From Lysobacter panacisoli (GTDB taxonomy: Bacteria > Pseudomonadota > Gammaproteobacteria > Xanthomonadales > Xanthomonadaceae), in assembly GCF_009765165.1 (NCBI RefSeq), contig NZ_VLNU01000001.1, forward strand, positions 496,001 through 560,000: a stretch of DNA of 64,000 bases, given 5' to 3'. The notes beneath the pieces are model-generated. The model made no database searches, had not been told where the DNA came from, and saw nothing but the letters and a program-made list of their open reading frames with translations. Shown here one piece after another: positions 54,750 to 64,000 of this stretch; within the stretch, counting starts at the first letter, position 1, and every line of letters starts with the position of its first letter. The translations under genes were made by a program, and so were the position numbers.

Positions 54750-54791
54750 GCGCAGGCCGCCGTGACGGTGCAGGCAGCGTGCCGTGGAGAT

Positions 54792-55490
54792 TCAGGCGTA
54801 ACGCGTGGGATCGGGGACGCCGGCGGCGGCGAAACCTTCGGCGCGCAGGCGGCAGGCGTCGCAACGGCCGCAGGCGCGGCCCTGATCGTCGGCCTTGTAG
54901 CAGGAGACGGTCTGCGCGAAGTCCACGCCCAGACGCACGCCTTCGCGCACGATGTCGGCCTTGCTCATGAACTGCAGCGGCGCGTGCACGCGCAGGCCCG
55001 CGCCTTCGACACCCGCCTTGGTGGCGAGATTGGCGAGCTTCTCGAACGCTTCGATGAACTCCGGACGGCAGTCGGGATAACCCGAGTAGTCGACGGCGTT
55101 GACGCCGCAGAATATGTCGTTCGCGCCCAGGACTTCGGCCCAGCCCAGCGCGATCGACAGCATGATGGTGTTACGCGCGGGGACGTAGGTGACGGGGATG
55201 GCGTCCTTGACCGCATCCTGTCCGACGGCGTGGCCGTCGTCATCGGTCGGCACGCTGATGCTTTCGTCGGTGAGCGCCGAGCCGCCGATGCTGCGCAGGT
55301 CGACGTTGACGGTCTTGTGCGCGACCGCGCCGAGCGAACGGGCAACGCGGTCGGCCGCTTCCAGCTCGGAGGTGTGGCGCTGGCCGTAGCGCACGCTGAG
55401 TGCATGCACGGCGTAACCCTGCGCGCGGGCGATGGCGACGACGACGGCGGAGTCCATCCCGCCCGATACCAGGACCACGGCATTCTTCAT
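54792..55490 (-). CDS. queC: 7-cyano-7-deazaguanine synthase QueC
   Basis: A 232-residue ATP-dependent enzyme that turns 7-carboxy-7-deazaguanine into preQ0, a queuosine precursor. The PP-loop is [17 protein letters not shown] near the N-terminus; [15 protein letters not shown] follows. Four Cys near the C-terminus (VSCYK and [11 protein letters not shown]) bind zinc. [20 protein letters not shown] is also characteristic. It stands 24 bp after queE and is the last protein gene before tRNA-Lys. Confidence 0.95.
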   Translation of the reverse strand: MKNAVVLVSGGMDSAVVVAIARAQGYAVHALSVRYGQRHTSELEAADRVARSLGAVAHKTVNVDLRSIGGSALTDESISVPTDDDGHAVGQDAVKDAIPVTYVPARNTIMLSIALGWAEVLGANDIFCGVNAVDYSGYPDCRPEFIEAFEKLANLATKAGVEGAGLRVHAPLQFMSKADIVREGVRLGVDFAQTVSCYKADDQGRACGRCDACRLRAEGFAAAGVPDPTRYA

Positions 55491-55514
55491 GTGTTTTCCC
55501 TCATGCGAGCCGGC

Positions 55515-56192
55515 TCAGCGGCCCGGCTCGTCGTTCCACAGGATCTTGTGCAGTTGCAGCTGGAAGCGCACCGGCAACTTGTCGGCGACGATCCAGTCGG
55601 CGAGGTCGCTCGGCTTGATCTGGGTAAAGCTGGGCGAGAACAGCACGTCGCAGACGCCGGTCAGGCGATGCTCGGCGACGATGCCCTTGGCCCAGTCGTA
55701 GTCCTCGCGCGAGCAGATGACGAACTTCACCTGGTCGCGCGGCGTGAGCAGCGGCAGGTTCGACCACAGGTTGCGGTGCACTTCCATCGAACCGGGCGTC
55801 TTGATGTCGAGCACGCGCGACACGCGCGGGTCGACGTCGGCGATGTCGATGGCACCGGAGGTTTCCAGCGAGACGTCGTAACCGGCATCGCACAGGCGCG
55901 CGAGCAGGCCGATGCAGCGCTTCTGCGCGAGCGGTTCGCCGCCGGTGACGCAGACGTGGCGGGCGCCGTGCGAGGCGACTTCGGCCAGGATGTCGTCGAT
56001 CTGGCGCCACTCGCCACCGTGGAAGGCGTAGGCGGTGTCGCAATACTGGCAACGCAGCGGACAGCCGGTCAGGCGCACGAAGACGGTGGGCCAGCCGATG
56101 CTGTTGGCCTCGCCTTGCAGGGACAGGAAGATCTCGGTGATCCGCAGCCGTTCGGGCGACGCGGATGCCGCATCGAGGGGGACGGCGTTCAT
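55515..56192 (-). CDS. queE: 7-carboxy-7-deazaguanine synthase QueE
   Basis: A 225-residue radical-SAM enzyme converting 6-carboxytetrahydropterin to 7-carboxy-7-deazaguanine. The iron-sulfur motif is CPLRCQYCDT (CX3CX2C), preceded by FLSLQGEANSIGWPTVFVRL, and VCVTGGEPLAQK is the SAM-binding GGE motif. NLPLLTPRDQVKFVI and VLFSPSF follow. Length and motifs match the proteobacterial QueE. It lies 51 bp after cpoB in the tol-pal cluster. Confidence 0.94.
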   Translation of the reverse strand: MNAVPLDAASASPERLRITEIFLSLQGEANSIGWPTVFVRLTGCPLRCQYCDTAYAFHGGEWRQIDDILAEVASHGARHVCVTGGEPLAQKRCIGLLARLCDAGYDVSLETSGAIDIADVDPRVSRVLDIKTPGSMEVHRNLWSNLPLLTPRDQVKFVICSREDYDWAKGIVAEHRLTGVCDVLFSPSFTQIKPSDLADWIVADKLPVRFQLQLHKILWNDEPGR

Positions 56193-56243
56193 CCCGCCAT
56201 TTTAGCGGATCGCGGCCGACGAGCGGCTCTAACGCGGCGGGCG

Positions 56244-57062
56244 TTAGCGCAGGCGGCCGAGTTGCAGGGCGTTGAGGCGATCGCTGGCCGAGCGGGCGGC
56301 ATCGGTGCCGGGATAGCGGGTGGAGACGTCGGCGAGCGTGCGCTCGGCGGCCTCGACCTGCTTCAGGCCGATCTGCGACAGGCCGACCTTGAGCATCGCG
56401 CCCGGGGCCTTGTCATGGGTCGGGTAGCGGTCCAGCAGGGACTGGAACTGCACCTGAGCGAGCTGGTAGTTCTGGGTGACGTAGTAGCTCTCGCCCAGCC
56501 AGTACAGCGCGTTGGGCGTGTAGGTGCCTTCGGGGTAGGTCTCGATGAAGGCCTGGAACAGGCGCGAGGACTCGACGTAGTCGCCGCCCTTGAGCGCATT
56601 GAACGCGGTGTCGTACGCGGCGCGTTCGTCAGAATTCTTGGCCAGCGCGCCCTTGTCGCCGTAGACCGCCGGTGGGCGGTCCTTCGCGGAAGCCGATGGG
56701 CTGGCGGGCTTGGCCGGGGGCTTGGCAGCCGGAGCCGGGGCGGCGTTGGTGGCCGGCGGGGTCACCGGGGCGCCGCTTTCCAGACGATTGATGCGGCCGT
56801 CCAGGTCCAGGTACTGGGCCTTGGAGCTCTGCAGCAATTGCTGGTTCTGCTGTTGCAGTTCTTCGATCTGGGAACGCAGTGCCTGCACTTCGTTGCGAAG
56901 CTGGCTGACCTGGTTGAGCAGGTCGACGTTGCCCTGGTTGTTGGATGCCTGCTGCTCGAGCGCGGCGACGCGATCGGCCAGGCTGGCGCGTTGCGCGGCG
57001 GCGGGCGCGGCGGCCACGAGGGCCGCCGCGAACGCTGCTGCAAGTAGGGTCTTGCGGACCAT
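56244..57062 (-). CDS. cpoB: Cell division coordinator CpoB (YbgF)
   Basis: A 272-residue periplasmic protein linking PBP1B and Tol during septation. Signal peptide about 2-23 (cut near AAAQ), N-terminal trimerising coiled coil (about 28-85, many Gln), a Pro/Ala linker with APAPAAKPPAKPAS, and a C-terminal TPR domain (about 145-265) with YDTAFNALKGGDYVESSRLF, YWLGESYYVTQNYQLAQVQF and PGAMLKVGLSQIGL. ATG 57062 is preferred; the upstream GTG adds one residue. It follows pal by 21 bp. Confidence 0.94.
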   Translation of the reverse strand: MVRKTLLAAAFAAALVAAAPAAAQRASLADRVAALEQQASNNQGNVDLLNQVSQLRNEVQALRSQIEELQQQNQQLLQSSKAQYLDLDGRINRLESGAPVTPPATNAAPAPAAKPPAKPASPSASAKDRPPAVYGDKGALAKNSDERAAYDTAFNALKGGDYVESSRLFQAFIETYPEGTYTPNALYWLGESYYVTQNYQLAQVQFQSLLDRYPTHDKAPGAMLKVGLSQIGLKQVEAAERTLADVSTRYPGTDAARSASDRLNALQLGRLR

Positions 57063-57083
57063 CACAGCGAGTACCGTGACCGC

Positions 57084-57596
57084 TTACTTGGCGGTGTACA
57101 CGATCTCGACGCGACGGTTCTTGGCCCAGCAATCCTCGTTCGAGTCGGTGCAGACCGGGCGCTCTTCGCCGTAGCTGGTCACGGTGATCTGGCTGCCCGA
57201 ACCACCGTTGGCCTGGATGGCCGACGACACGGCGTTGCCGCGGCGCTCGCCCAGACCCAGGTTGTACTCGCGGCTGCCGCGCTCGTCGGCATTGCCTTCG
57301 AGGGTCATGCGCGAGGACGGACGGTCACGCAGGTACTTGGCGTGGCAGCCGACGATGGCCTGGAACTCCGGACGCAGGCTGTCCTGGTCGAAGTCGAAGT
57401 AGACGACGCGCTGACGCAGGCAAGCGTCGGTGTCGAGATCGTTCGGGCCATAGACGCCCGAGGTCGCGGGCTGTTCGACAGCCGGCGGCGGGGTGGTGGT
57501 GTCGGCCGGGGGAGCTTCTTCCTTGACCTTCTTCGAGCAGGCCACGGCTGCGGTGCAGAGCACGGCGGCGAGCAGGATGCGAGTGGTGTTATTCAT
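57084..57596 (-). CDS. pal: Peptidoglycan-associated lipoprotein Pal
   Basis: A 170-residue outer-membrane lipoprotein of the Tol-Pal complex. Lipobox VAC with Cys20; a Pro/Thr/Glu linker (about 25-50); then an OmpA-like domain with VYFDFDQDSLRPEF, LEGNADERGSREYNLGLGERR and a C-terminal NRRVEIVYTAK. The Asp and Arg that bind meso-diaminopimelate are in NADERGS and RRVE. Four Cys in the mature domain (DACL, VGCH, VCTD, DCWA) are more than usual. ATG 57596 was chosen because it starts the signal peptide; a longer upstream frame is rejected. Confidence 0.95.
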   Translation of the reverse strand: MNNTTRILLAAVLCTAAVACSKKVKEEAPPADTTTPPPAVEQPATSGVYGPNDLDTDACLRQRVVYFDFDQDSLRPEFQAIVGCHAKYLRDRPSSRMTLEGNADERGSREYNLGLGERRGNAVSSAIQANGGSGSQITVTSYGEERPVCTDSNEDCWAKNRRVEIVYTAK

Positions 57597-57669
57597 GGTG
57601 TTCCTCGTCGTTACGGGCGTGGGACAGTACGGGGAAAAACAGCTAGTGCGATACACCGCTTTCGTTATA

Positions 57670-58986
57670 TCAGCGCGGCAAACGGAACGGCCCCCAAGCC
57701 GGCTCACGCACGTCCCCATCAGCCAGCACCAGGCGCTGGCGCACCCGGGCATCGGACGAAACGGCGTAGAGCACGCCCCGGCGGCCCTCGCGCGCAGCAT
57801 AAAGGATCATTGCGCCATTAGGGGCAAAGCTGGGCGATTCGTCGAGGGATCCCGGCGAAAGTGTGCTCCAGCGCGCAGCACCCAGCGTGCTGTCCATCAA
57901 CGCGATGCGGTACGTGTTGCCTGCGCCCTGGGCGGTGGCGATCTTCTTGCCGTCGGCCGACACGCTGGCGGTGGCGTTGTAGCTGCCCTGGAATGTCACG
58001 CGCGTGGCGCTGCCGCCAGTGGACGGCACCGAGTAGATCTGCGGACGACCACCGCGGTCGGAGGTGAAGTAGATCGTGCCGCCGTCGGCGCTCCACGTCG
58101 GCTCGGTATCGATGCTGAAGTGGTTGGTGAGCTGGGTCAGCGCCTTGCTGCCCAGGTCCATCACGTAGATCTCCGGATTACCGCTACGCGAGAGCGTCAG
58201 CGCCAGCCTGCGACCGTCGGGCGAGAACGACGGCGCGCCGTTGATGCCGCGGTACTTGGCGATCAGCTCGCGGCTGCCGGACGTGATGTTCTGGATGTAG
58301 ATCGAGGAGTTGCCGCCTTCGAAGCTGACATAAGCCAGTCGGCTGCCATCCGGGCTCCACGACGGCGACAGCAGCGGCTCGGGCGAGCGCACCACGGTCT
58401 GCGGATTGAAACCGTCGGAGTCGGCGACCATCAGCGCGTACTGCGCGCCCTTGCCGGTACCGGTGGCGGTGACGTAAGCGATGCGGGTGAAGAACGCGCC
58501 GCGGATGCCGGTGATCTTCTCGTACACCGCGTCGGAGATCTGGTGCGCGACGTCGCGCATCGCGTTGGCGCGCGCGGTCAGCGCGAAGCCGAGCAGGCGC
58601 TGCTGCTTGGCGACGTCGAGCAGTTCGTACTCGACGCGATAGCTGCCGGCGCCGGCATCGAGCACGCGACCGACCAGGAGATAGTCCTGGTTGAGCGCGC
58701 GCCAGGTCGGATAGTTGACCTCACCGCCGCGGGTGGGCTTCTCGACGATGTCGTTGAGCGGCAGAGGACGGAACTGGCCCGAGCGGGCGAGATCCGCGGT
58801 CACCACCTGCGAGACATCGGTCTGCGGCGCGGTCGCGCTGCCCTGATAGGGCATCGGCACGACCGTGATGGGAAGCGCCGCGGCATTGCCGCCGACGATG
58901 TCGATCTCGAGCCCCTGCTGGGCTGCGGCGGTCAGGGGCAGGAGGAAGGCGAGCGCGCAGGCCAGCCAGGCGAGAGGTCGTTTCAT
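57670..58986 (-). CDS. tolB: Tol-Pal system protein TolB
   Basis: A 438-residue periplasmic beta-propeller that binds Pal and is pulled by TolA. Signal peptide about 4-22 (cut near TAAAQ). The N-terminal domain has [19 protein letters not shown] and [12 protein letters not shown]. The six-bladed propeller follows, with repeats such as [38 protein letters not shown] and [19 protein letters not shown]. Start ATG 58986. It lies 73 bp before pal. Confidence 0.95.
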   Translation of the reverse strand: MKRPLAWLACALAFLLPLTAAAQQGLEIDIVGGNAAALPITVVPMPYQGSATAPQTDVSQVVTADLARSGQFRPLPLNDIVEKPTRGGEVNYPTWRALNQDYLLVGRVLDAGAGSYRVEYELLDVAKQQRLLGFALTARANAMRDVAHQISDAVYEKITGIRGAFFTRIAYVTATGTGKGAQYALMVADSDGFNPQTVVRSPEPLLSPSWSPDGSRLAYVSFEGGNSSIYIQNITSGSRELIAKYRGINGAPSFSPDGRRLALTLSRSGNPEIYVMDLGSKALTQLTNHFSIDTEPTWSADGGTIYFTSDRGGRPQIYSVPSTGGSATRVTFQGSYNATASVSADGKKIATAQGAGNTYRIALMDSTLGAARWSTLSPGSLDESPSFAPNGAMILYAAREGRRGVLYAVSSDARVRQRLVLADGDVREPAWGPFRLPR

Positions 58987-59071
58987 CGGCACTCCAGTCG
59001 GTCGGACGGTCAATCCGTTCAGCTTTGTAGTGTGAACAGCAGCAAGTGAACGCCGGCTCAAAGAAGCGGGC

Positions 59072-60036
59072 TCAGCGGTCCTGTGCGGTGAAATTCAGGG
59101 TCAGATTGCGGGAAAAAACCTGCTCGAAGCCGGCATATGGCAAAGGCTGGGCCTTGCGCACGGCGGCCTCGATCGAGCGCTGGCCCTGTTCGTCGTACGA
59201 GCACGGCGAGCCGACCTCCACGTCCATCACCTGCCCGCCCGGCAGCTGCCGGATCAGCAGCGTGCAGCGGGCGCCGAGCGGAATGCTCTCCGGGCGGGTC
59301 CACTTGGAGACGATCGCCTCCTGCAGCGCCGCGGCATAGCGGGCGCGCAGGCTGGCATCGACACCGTTGTTGCCCGGCGGCGGACTGGCATCGCTGGTGC
59401 TGCTGCCGGTCGCCTGGGTGGCGCGGGCGTCGGCGAGCTGGCGCAGCCGCTGTTCGGCCAGGTCGGCCTGGCGCGTGGCCTGGCTGACTTCGCGCGCGGC
59501 GGCTTCGCGCTTGCGGCGGATTTCGGCGAGCTTGCGGTCGCGCTCCTGCTGTTCAGCGGCGAGGCGGCGCTGCTGCTCGACTTCCTGCTGGCGCTTCTGC
59601 TCGGTCAGGTCGACCTGCTCCTGCTTGCGCTTGAGGTCCTGTTCCTTCTTCTCGTCGGCCGGCGTTGGCGTCGGCGCGTCGACCACGGCTTCCTGGTTCT
59701 CGCGATCCGGCACCGGGATGAAATCCTGCGGCGACTGCTGCGGCGGCGCGACCGCATCCTGCGGCGCAGGCTCGGGCAACGGCTGCGGCAGCGGCGCGAC
59801 GTCCTCGGGTTCCGGCGGCGGCGTCACCGGCTCGGGACGGTTGCGCAGCGTGCGACGCATCGCCGGCGACAACGCGTTGGCGTCGATCAGCTCCGCGGTC
59901 ACGGGCGAACCGGCCACGGAAATGGGCGCCGTCGCACGCGTCCACAGCAGTCCGACGAACATCGCCCCGAACAGCAGTGCATGCAGCAGCAACGCCCAGA
60001 AGAACGCCTGCGCGGTGTCGGCGCGCGTCTCCCGCA

Positions 60037-60037
<1 letters not shown>
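59072..60037 (-). CDS. tolA: Tol-Pal system protein TolA
   Basis: A 321-residue protein spanning the periplasm: one TM helix (about 12-32), a Pro-rich region (about 65-120) and a charged helix (about 135-215) with many KR/EQ repeats, then a C-terminal TonB-like domain (about 245-321) with [20 protein letters not shown] and [18 protein letters not shown]. It transmits energy from TolQR to Pal/TolB. It is shorter than E. coli TolA (421) mainly in the helix. The ATG overlaps the tolR stop by one base (TGATG). Confidence 0.93.
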
Positions 60038-60486
<449 letters not shown>

Positions 60487-60577
60487 GGCCTTCCTCAGAT
60501 TGCCCAGCGCGTCAGCGACCAGGGCGGCAGTTGAAGAGTCCGCACATGGATGTGCGGGTTCTTGCGAGGGACTCGCA

Positions 60578-61363
60578 TTAAACCTCGTCGACCTGGCGCT
60601 GCAGGATCGACGAGAACTCTTCCGAGAACGCGTCGTAGCGCACGGCGATCCGCTCGACCTTGGTCGCGAAGCGGTTGTAGGCCCACACGGCCGGGATCGC
60701 GGCGAACAGGCCCATCGCGGTGGCGACCAGCGCTTCGGAGATGCCCGGCGCGACGGTGGCGATGGTCGCCTCCTTCATGTTGGCCAGGCCCTGGAACGAA
60801 ATCATGATTCCCCACACCGTGCCGAACAGACCGACGTACGGACTGATCGAACCGACGTTGGCGAGGAATTCGAGGTTGTGCTCGAGCCCGTCGACCTCGC
60901 GCGAACCGGTCGCGCGCATGGCGCGCTGCGCGCCTTCCAACTGCATGCGGCTGTCGGAACCACGACGCTGGCGCAGGCGGCCGAACTCGCGGAAGCCCGC
61001 TTCGAAGATCGCCTCCAGGCCGCCGATGTCGCGATTGCGCTCGGTCGCGCCGGCGTAGAGCTTGGACAGCTCGGCGCCGGACCAGAAGCGTTCCTCGAAC
61101 TGGTCGGCCTCGCGCGCGGCGCGGTCGAGCACGCGCTTCTTGCGGAAGATGATCACCCACGAGGCGATCGAACCGAACAGCAGCAACAGCATGACCAGCT
61201 GCACCGGGATGCTCGCGTGCAGGACCAGCTGCAGCAGGTTGAGGCTGTTGTTGTCGGCGGCCCCGGCGGCCAGCGCCTGCGTGGCCTGCGCCGCGGTGTT
61301 GGCGGCTTCTTCGGGCAGGGCTTCCACGGTCGTGGCCTGCAGCGCGGTCAGCAATGGCGTCAT
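60578..61363 (-). CDS. tolQ: Tol-Pal system protein TolQ
   Basis: A 261-residue ExbB-like subunit with three membrane helices (about 48-70, 158-185 and 198-222). GLFGTVWGIMISFQGLA and SEALVATAMGLFAAIPAVWAY are the family's conserved helices. The N-terminus before the first helix (about 45 residues, Ala/Thr/Glu-rich) is longer than in E. coli TolQ (230). GGAGAACC lies 7 nt before ATG 61363. It opens the tol operon after ybgC (63-bp gap). Confidence 0.95.
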   Translation of the reverse strand: MTPLLTALQATTVEALPEEAANTAAQATQALAAGAADNNSLNLLQLVLHASIPVQLVMLLLLFGSIASWVIIFRKKRVLDRAAREADQFEERFWSGAELSKLYAGATERNRDIGGLEAIFEAGFREFGRLRQRRGSDSRMQLEGAQRAMRATGSREVDGLEHNLEFLANVGSISPYVGLFGTVWGIMISFQGLANMKEATIATVAPGISEALVATAMGLFAAIPAVWAYNRFATKVERIAVRYDAFSEEFSSILQRQVDEV

Positions 61364-61426
61364 GCTTGGTTCTCCGTGCCCGTCGCGCGGGACTGTCTGG
61401 CTTGTTGCAAGTTGGAATTCTTCAGG

Positions 61427-61853
61427 TCACCGCGGCCGTTCGAGCGCCGGCCGTTCGAGGGCCTTCAGCTCGCCCAACAGCGGCGACGGGATCGGTCGCG
61501 GGCGGAACCCGCCGGCGTCCAGCGCCGCCACGCGCACCTGCGCGGTCAGCAGCAGCTCGTCGCCGCGGCGGATGGCCTGGGAGAACACCGCGCTGGCGCG
61601 GCGGCACTCCGTCAGCTCCGCGCTCACTTCCAGCGCATCGTCCAGTCGCGCCGGTTTGAGGAAGTCGAGCTGCATCGCACGCACTGCGAACACCAGATCG
61701 TGCTGCAGCCGCAGGAGTTCCTGGCCGTAGCCCTGGGCGCGCATCCATTCGGTGCGGGCGCGTTCCAGGAAGGCCAGGTACTGCGCGTGGTAGACCACCC
61801 CACCCGCGTCCGTATCTTCCCAATAGACGCGTGTCGGCCAACTGAACGTCGCC

Positions 61854-61864
<11 letters not shown>
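61427..61864 (-). CDS. ybgC: Acyl-CoA thioesterase YbgC
   Basis: A 145-residue hot-dog-fold thioesterase of the tol locus. The active-site region is [22 protein letters not shown] with the catalytic Asp, followed by [14 protein letters not shown] and the strand [22 protein letters not shown]. It is thought to act on short-chain or phospholipid-linked acyl-CoA. The start is GTG at 61864, inside the end of ruvB (11-bp overlap). No ATG gives the complete N-terminal strand. Confidence 0.92.
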
Positions 61865-62894
<1,030 letters not shown>

Positions 62895-62955
62895 GGGCCT
62901 ATGTTCGCACGCGCGCAGGGCCCTTCACAGCGACGCGCGGCACGCCCCGGCCGCG

Positions 62956-64000
62956 TCAGATCTCGACCTGCGCGCCCAGTTCCACCAGCCGGTTGCCCGG
63001 AATGCGGAAGAAACCCGTCGCCGGCGCGGCGTTGCGGTGCATGAATGCGAACAGGCGATCGCGCCAGATCGGCATGCCGCGGTGGCGGCTGGCCACCACG
63101 GTCTCGCGGCTGGCGAAGTACGTGGTGTCCATCGGGTCGAAATAGGTGCCACCGGCGTCGCACGAGCGCATCAGCGCCAGCGGGACGTCGGGCACTTCCA
63201 TGAAGCCGAAGCGGATCAGCACGCGGTAGAAGTCGTCGCCGATGGCTTCGATCTTCAGGCGCTTTTCCTTCGGCGCGTACGGGATGTTCAACGTTTCCAC
63301 GGTGAGGAACACGTTGCGCTCGTGCAGCACCTTATTGTGCTTGAGGTTGTGCAGCAACGCGTGCGGCACCACGCCCTTGTCGGCGGTCATGAAGATCGCC
63401 GTGCCCGGCACGCGCACCGGCGGCGCCAGCATCAGACCGGGCAGGAAGCTGTCGAGCTGGATGCCTTCCTTGCGCACTTCCTCATGCAGCAGCTCGCGAC
63501 CGCGGCGCCACGTGCGCAGCAGGGTGAACACCACCACGCCCAGCAGCAGCGGGAACCATGCACCGTCGAAGAACTTGGCGCCGTTGGCGACCACGAAGCC
63601 CACGTCGACCGCGAAGAACACCAGGCACAGCGGCAGCACCCAGGTGCGCCAGCGCGGCCACAGCGCGCGCGCCACCAGCGCCAGCAGCAGGGTGTCGATC
63701 AGCATCGTCGCCGACACCGAGATGCCGTACGCCGTCGCCAGCGCGGTGGAGCTGCGGAACATCAGCACCACCACCAGCACGGTCACCATCAGCAGCCAGT
63801 TGATGTACGGGACGTAGATCTGGCCGATCGTCTCGTGCGAGGTGTGCTTGATCTGCATGCGCGGCAGGAAGCCCAGCTGCATCGCCTGTCGCGCCACCGA
63901 ATACGCACCGGTGATGACCGCCTGCGAGGCGATCACCGCGGCCATCGTCGCCAGCACGATCATCGGGTACAGCGCCCACGGCGGTATGGCCTCGAAGAAC
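62956..64000 (-). CDS. kup: Low-affinity potassium transporter Kup (partial, N-terminus outside window)
   Basis: The C-terminal ~347 residues are present; the first half lies beyond the edge. Visible are [38 protein letters not shown], several membrane helices (about the first 190 residues shown), and the soluble C-terminal domain with [38 protein letters not shown] and [13 protein letters not shown]. These identify the KUP/HAK/KT family, proton-coupled K+ uptake. Full-length Kup is about 620-640 residues. The gene ends 61 bp before ruvB. Confidence 0.95.
   Translation of the reverse strand, partial: FFEAIPPWALYPMIVLATMAAVIASQAVITGAYSVARQAMQLGFLPRMQIKHTSHETIGQIYVPYINWLLMVTVLVVVLMFRSSTALATAYGISVSATMLIDTLLLALVARALWPRWRTWVLPLCLVFFAVDVGFVVANGAKFFDGAWFPLLLGVVVFTLLRTWRRGRELLHEEVRKEGIQLDSFLPGLMLAPPVRVPGTAIFMTADKGVVPHALLHNLKHNKVLHERNVFLTVETLNIPYAPKEKRLKIEAIGDDFYRVLIRFGFMEVPDVPLALMRSCDAGGTYFDPMDTTYFASRETVVASRHRGMPIWRDRLFAFMHRNAAPATGFFRIPGNRLVELGAQVEI

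Overview
This 64-kb window is ordinary chromosome from a high-GC gammaproteobacterium. Gene content and order point to Xanthomonadaceae, probably Lysobacter or a close relative (inference). The evidence is a pilG-pilH-pilI-pilJ-pilL-chpB-chpC cluster next to gshB, an intact ruvB-ybgC-tolQRAB-pal-cpoB-queE-queC block ending at tRNA-Lys, nudE-cysQ-mazG facing bioA-rsmE, and very GC-rich third codon positions. I see no rRNA, CRISPR array, insertion sequence, prophage or integrase.

Layout. 0-4 kb: the N-terminal part of a LemA lipoprotein, a TerC membrane protein with a clear intrinsic terminator, diacylglycerol kinase, an ABM-like protein, a VOC protein and a secreted isoaspartyl peptidase. 4-10 kb: a MacA/MacB-type efflux system (adaptor, ATPase and permease, joined by 4-bp overlaps) beside an OmpR-type regulator and histidine kinase. 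10-17.4 kb: small membrane proteins, the nucleotide-housekeeping set mazG-cysQ-nudE, bioA-rsmE, a zinc alcohol dehydrogenase and a multi-pass acyltransferase. 17.4-29.3 kb: the Pil-Chp chemosensory operon controlling type IV pili, including a 2,078-residue CheA-like hybrid kinase. 29.7-37.5 kb: gshB and a TonB-like protein facing tsaB, a DinG/YoaA helicase, and mrcB with a downstream TPR lipoprotein. 37.5-49 kb: a two-domain glycosyltransferase, a TPR membrane protein, relA, two tandem secreted paralogues, hrpA and dps. 49-54.6 kb: recQ, then a run of small accessory genes (two GFA proteins, small membrane proteins, a DUF4019 protein, aquaporin Z) up to the 3' end of tRNA-Lys. 54.6-64 kb: queC, queE, the Tol-Pal system, ybgC, ruvB and the C-terminal part of a Kup potassium transporter.

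How the parts work together. PilJ (receptor), PilI and ChpC (CheW adaptors), PilL/ChpA (kinase) and PilG/PilH (regulators) form one signalling pathway. No PilK methyltransferase gene lies in the operon, and the CheB-like protein appears to have lost its catalytic serine and histidine. Methyl-based adaptation therefore looks abandoned or rerouted, and this is the observation I consider most worth following. A second candidate is the lipoprotein translationally coupled to mrcB, which has the position and architecture expected of a PBP1B activator of the LpoP kind. All assignments are by eye from sequence; no database search was run.
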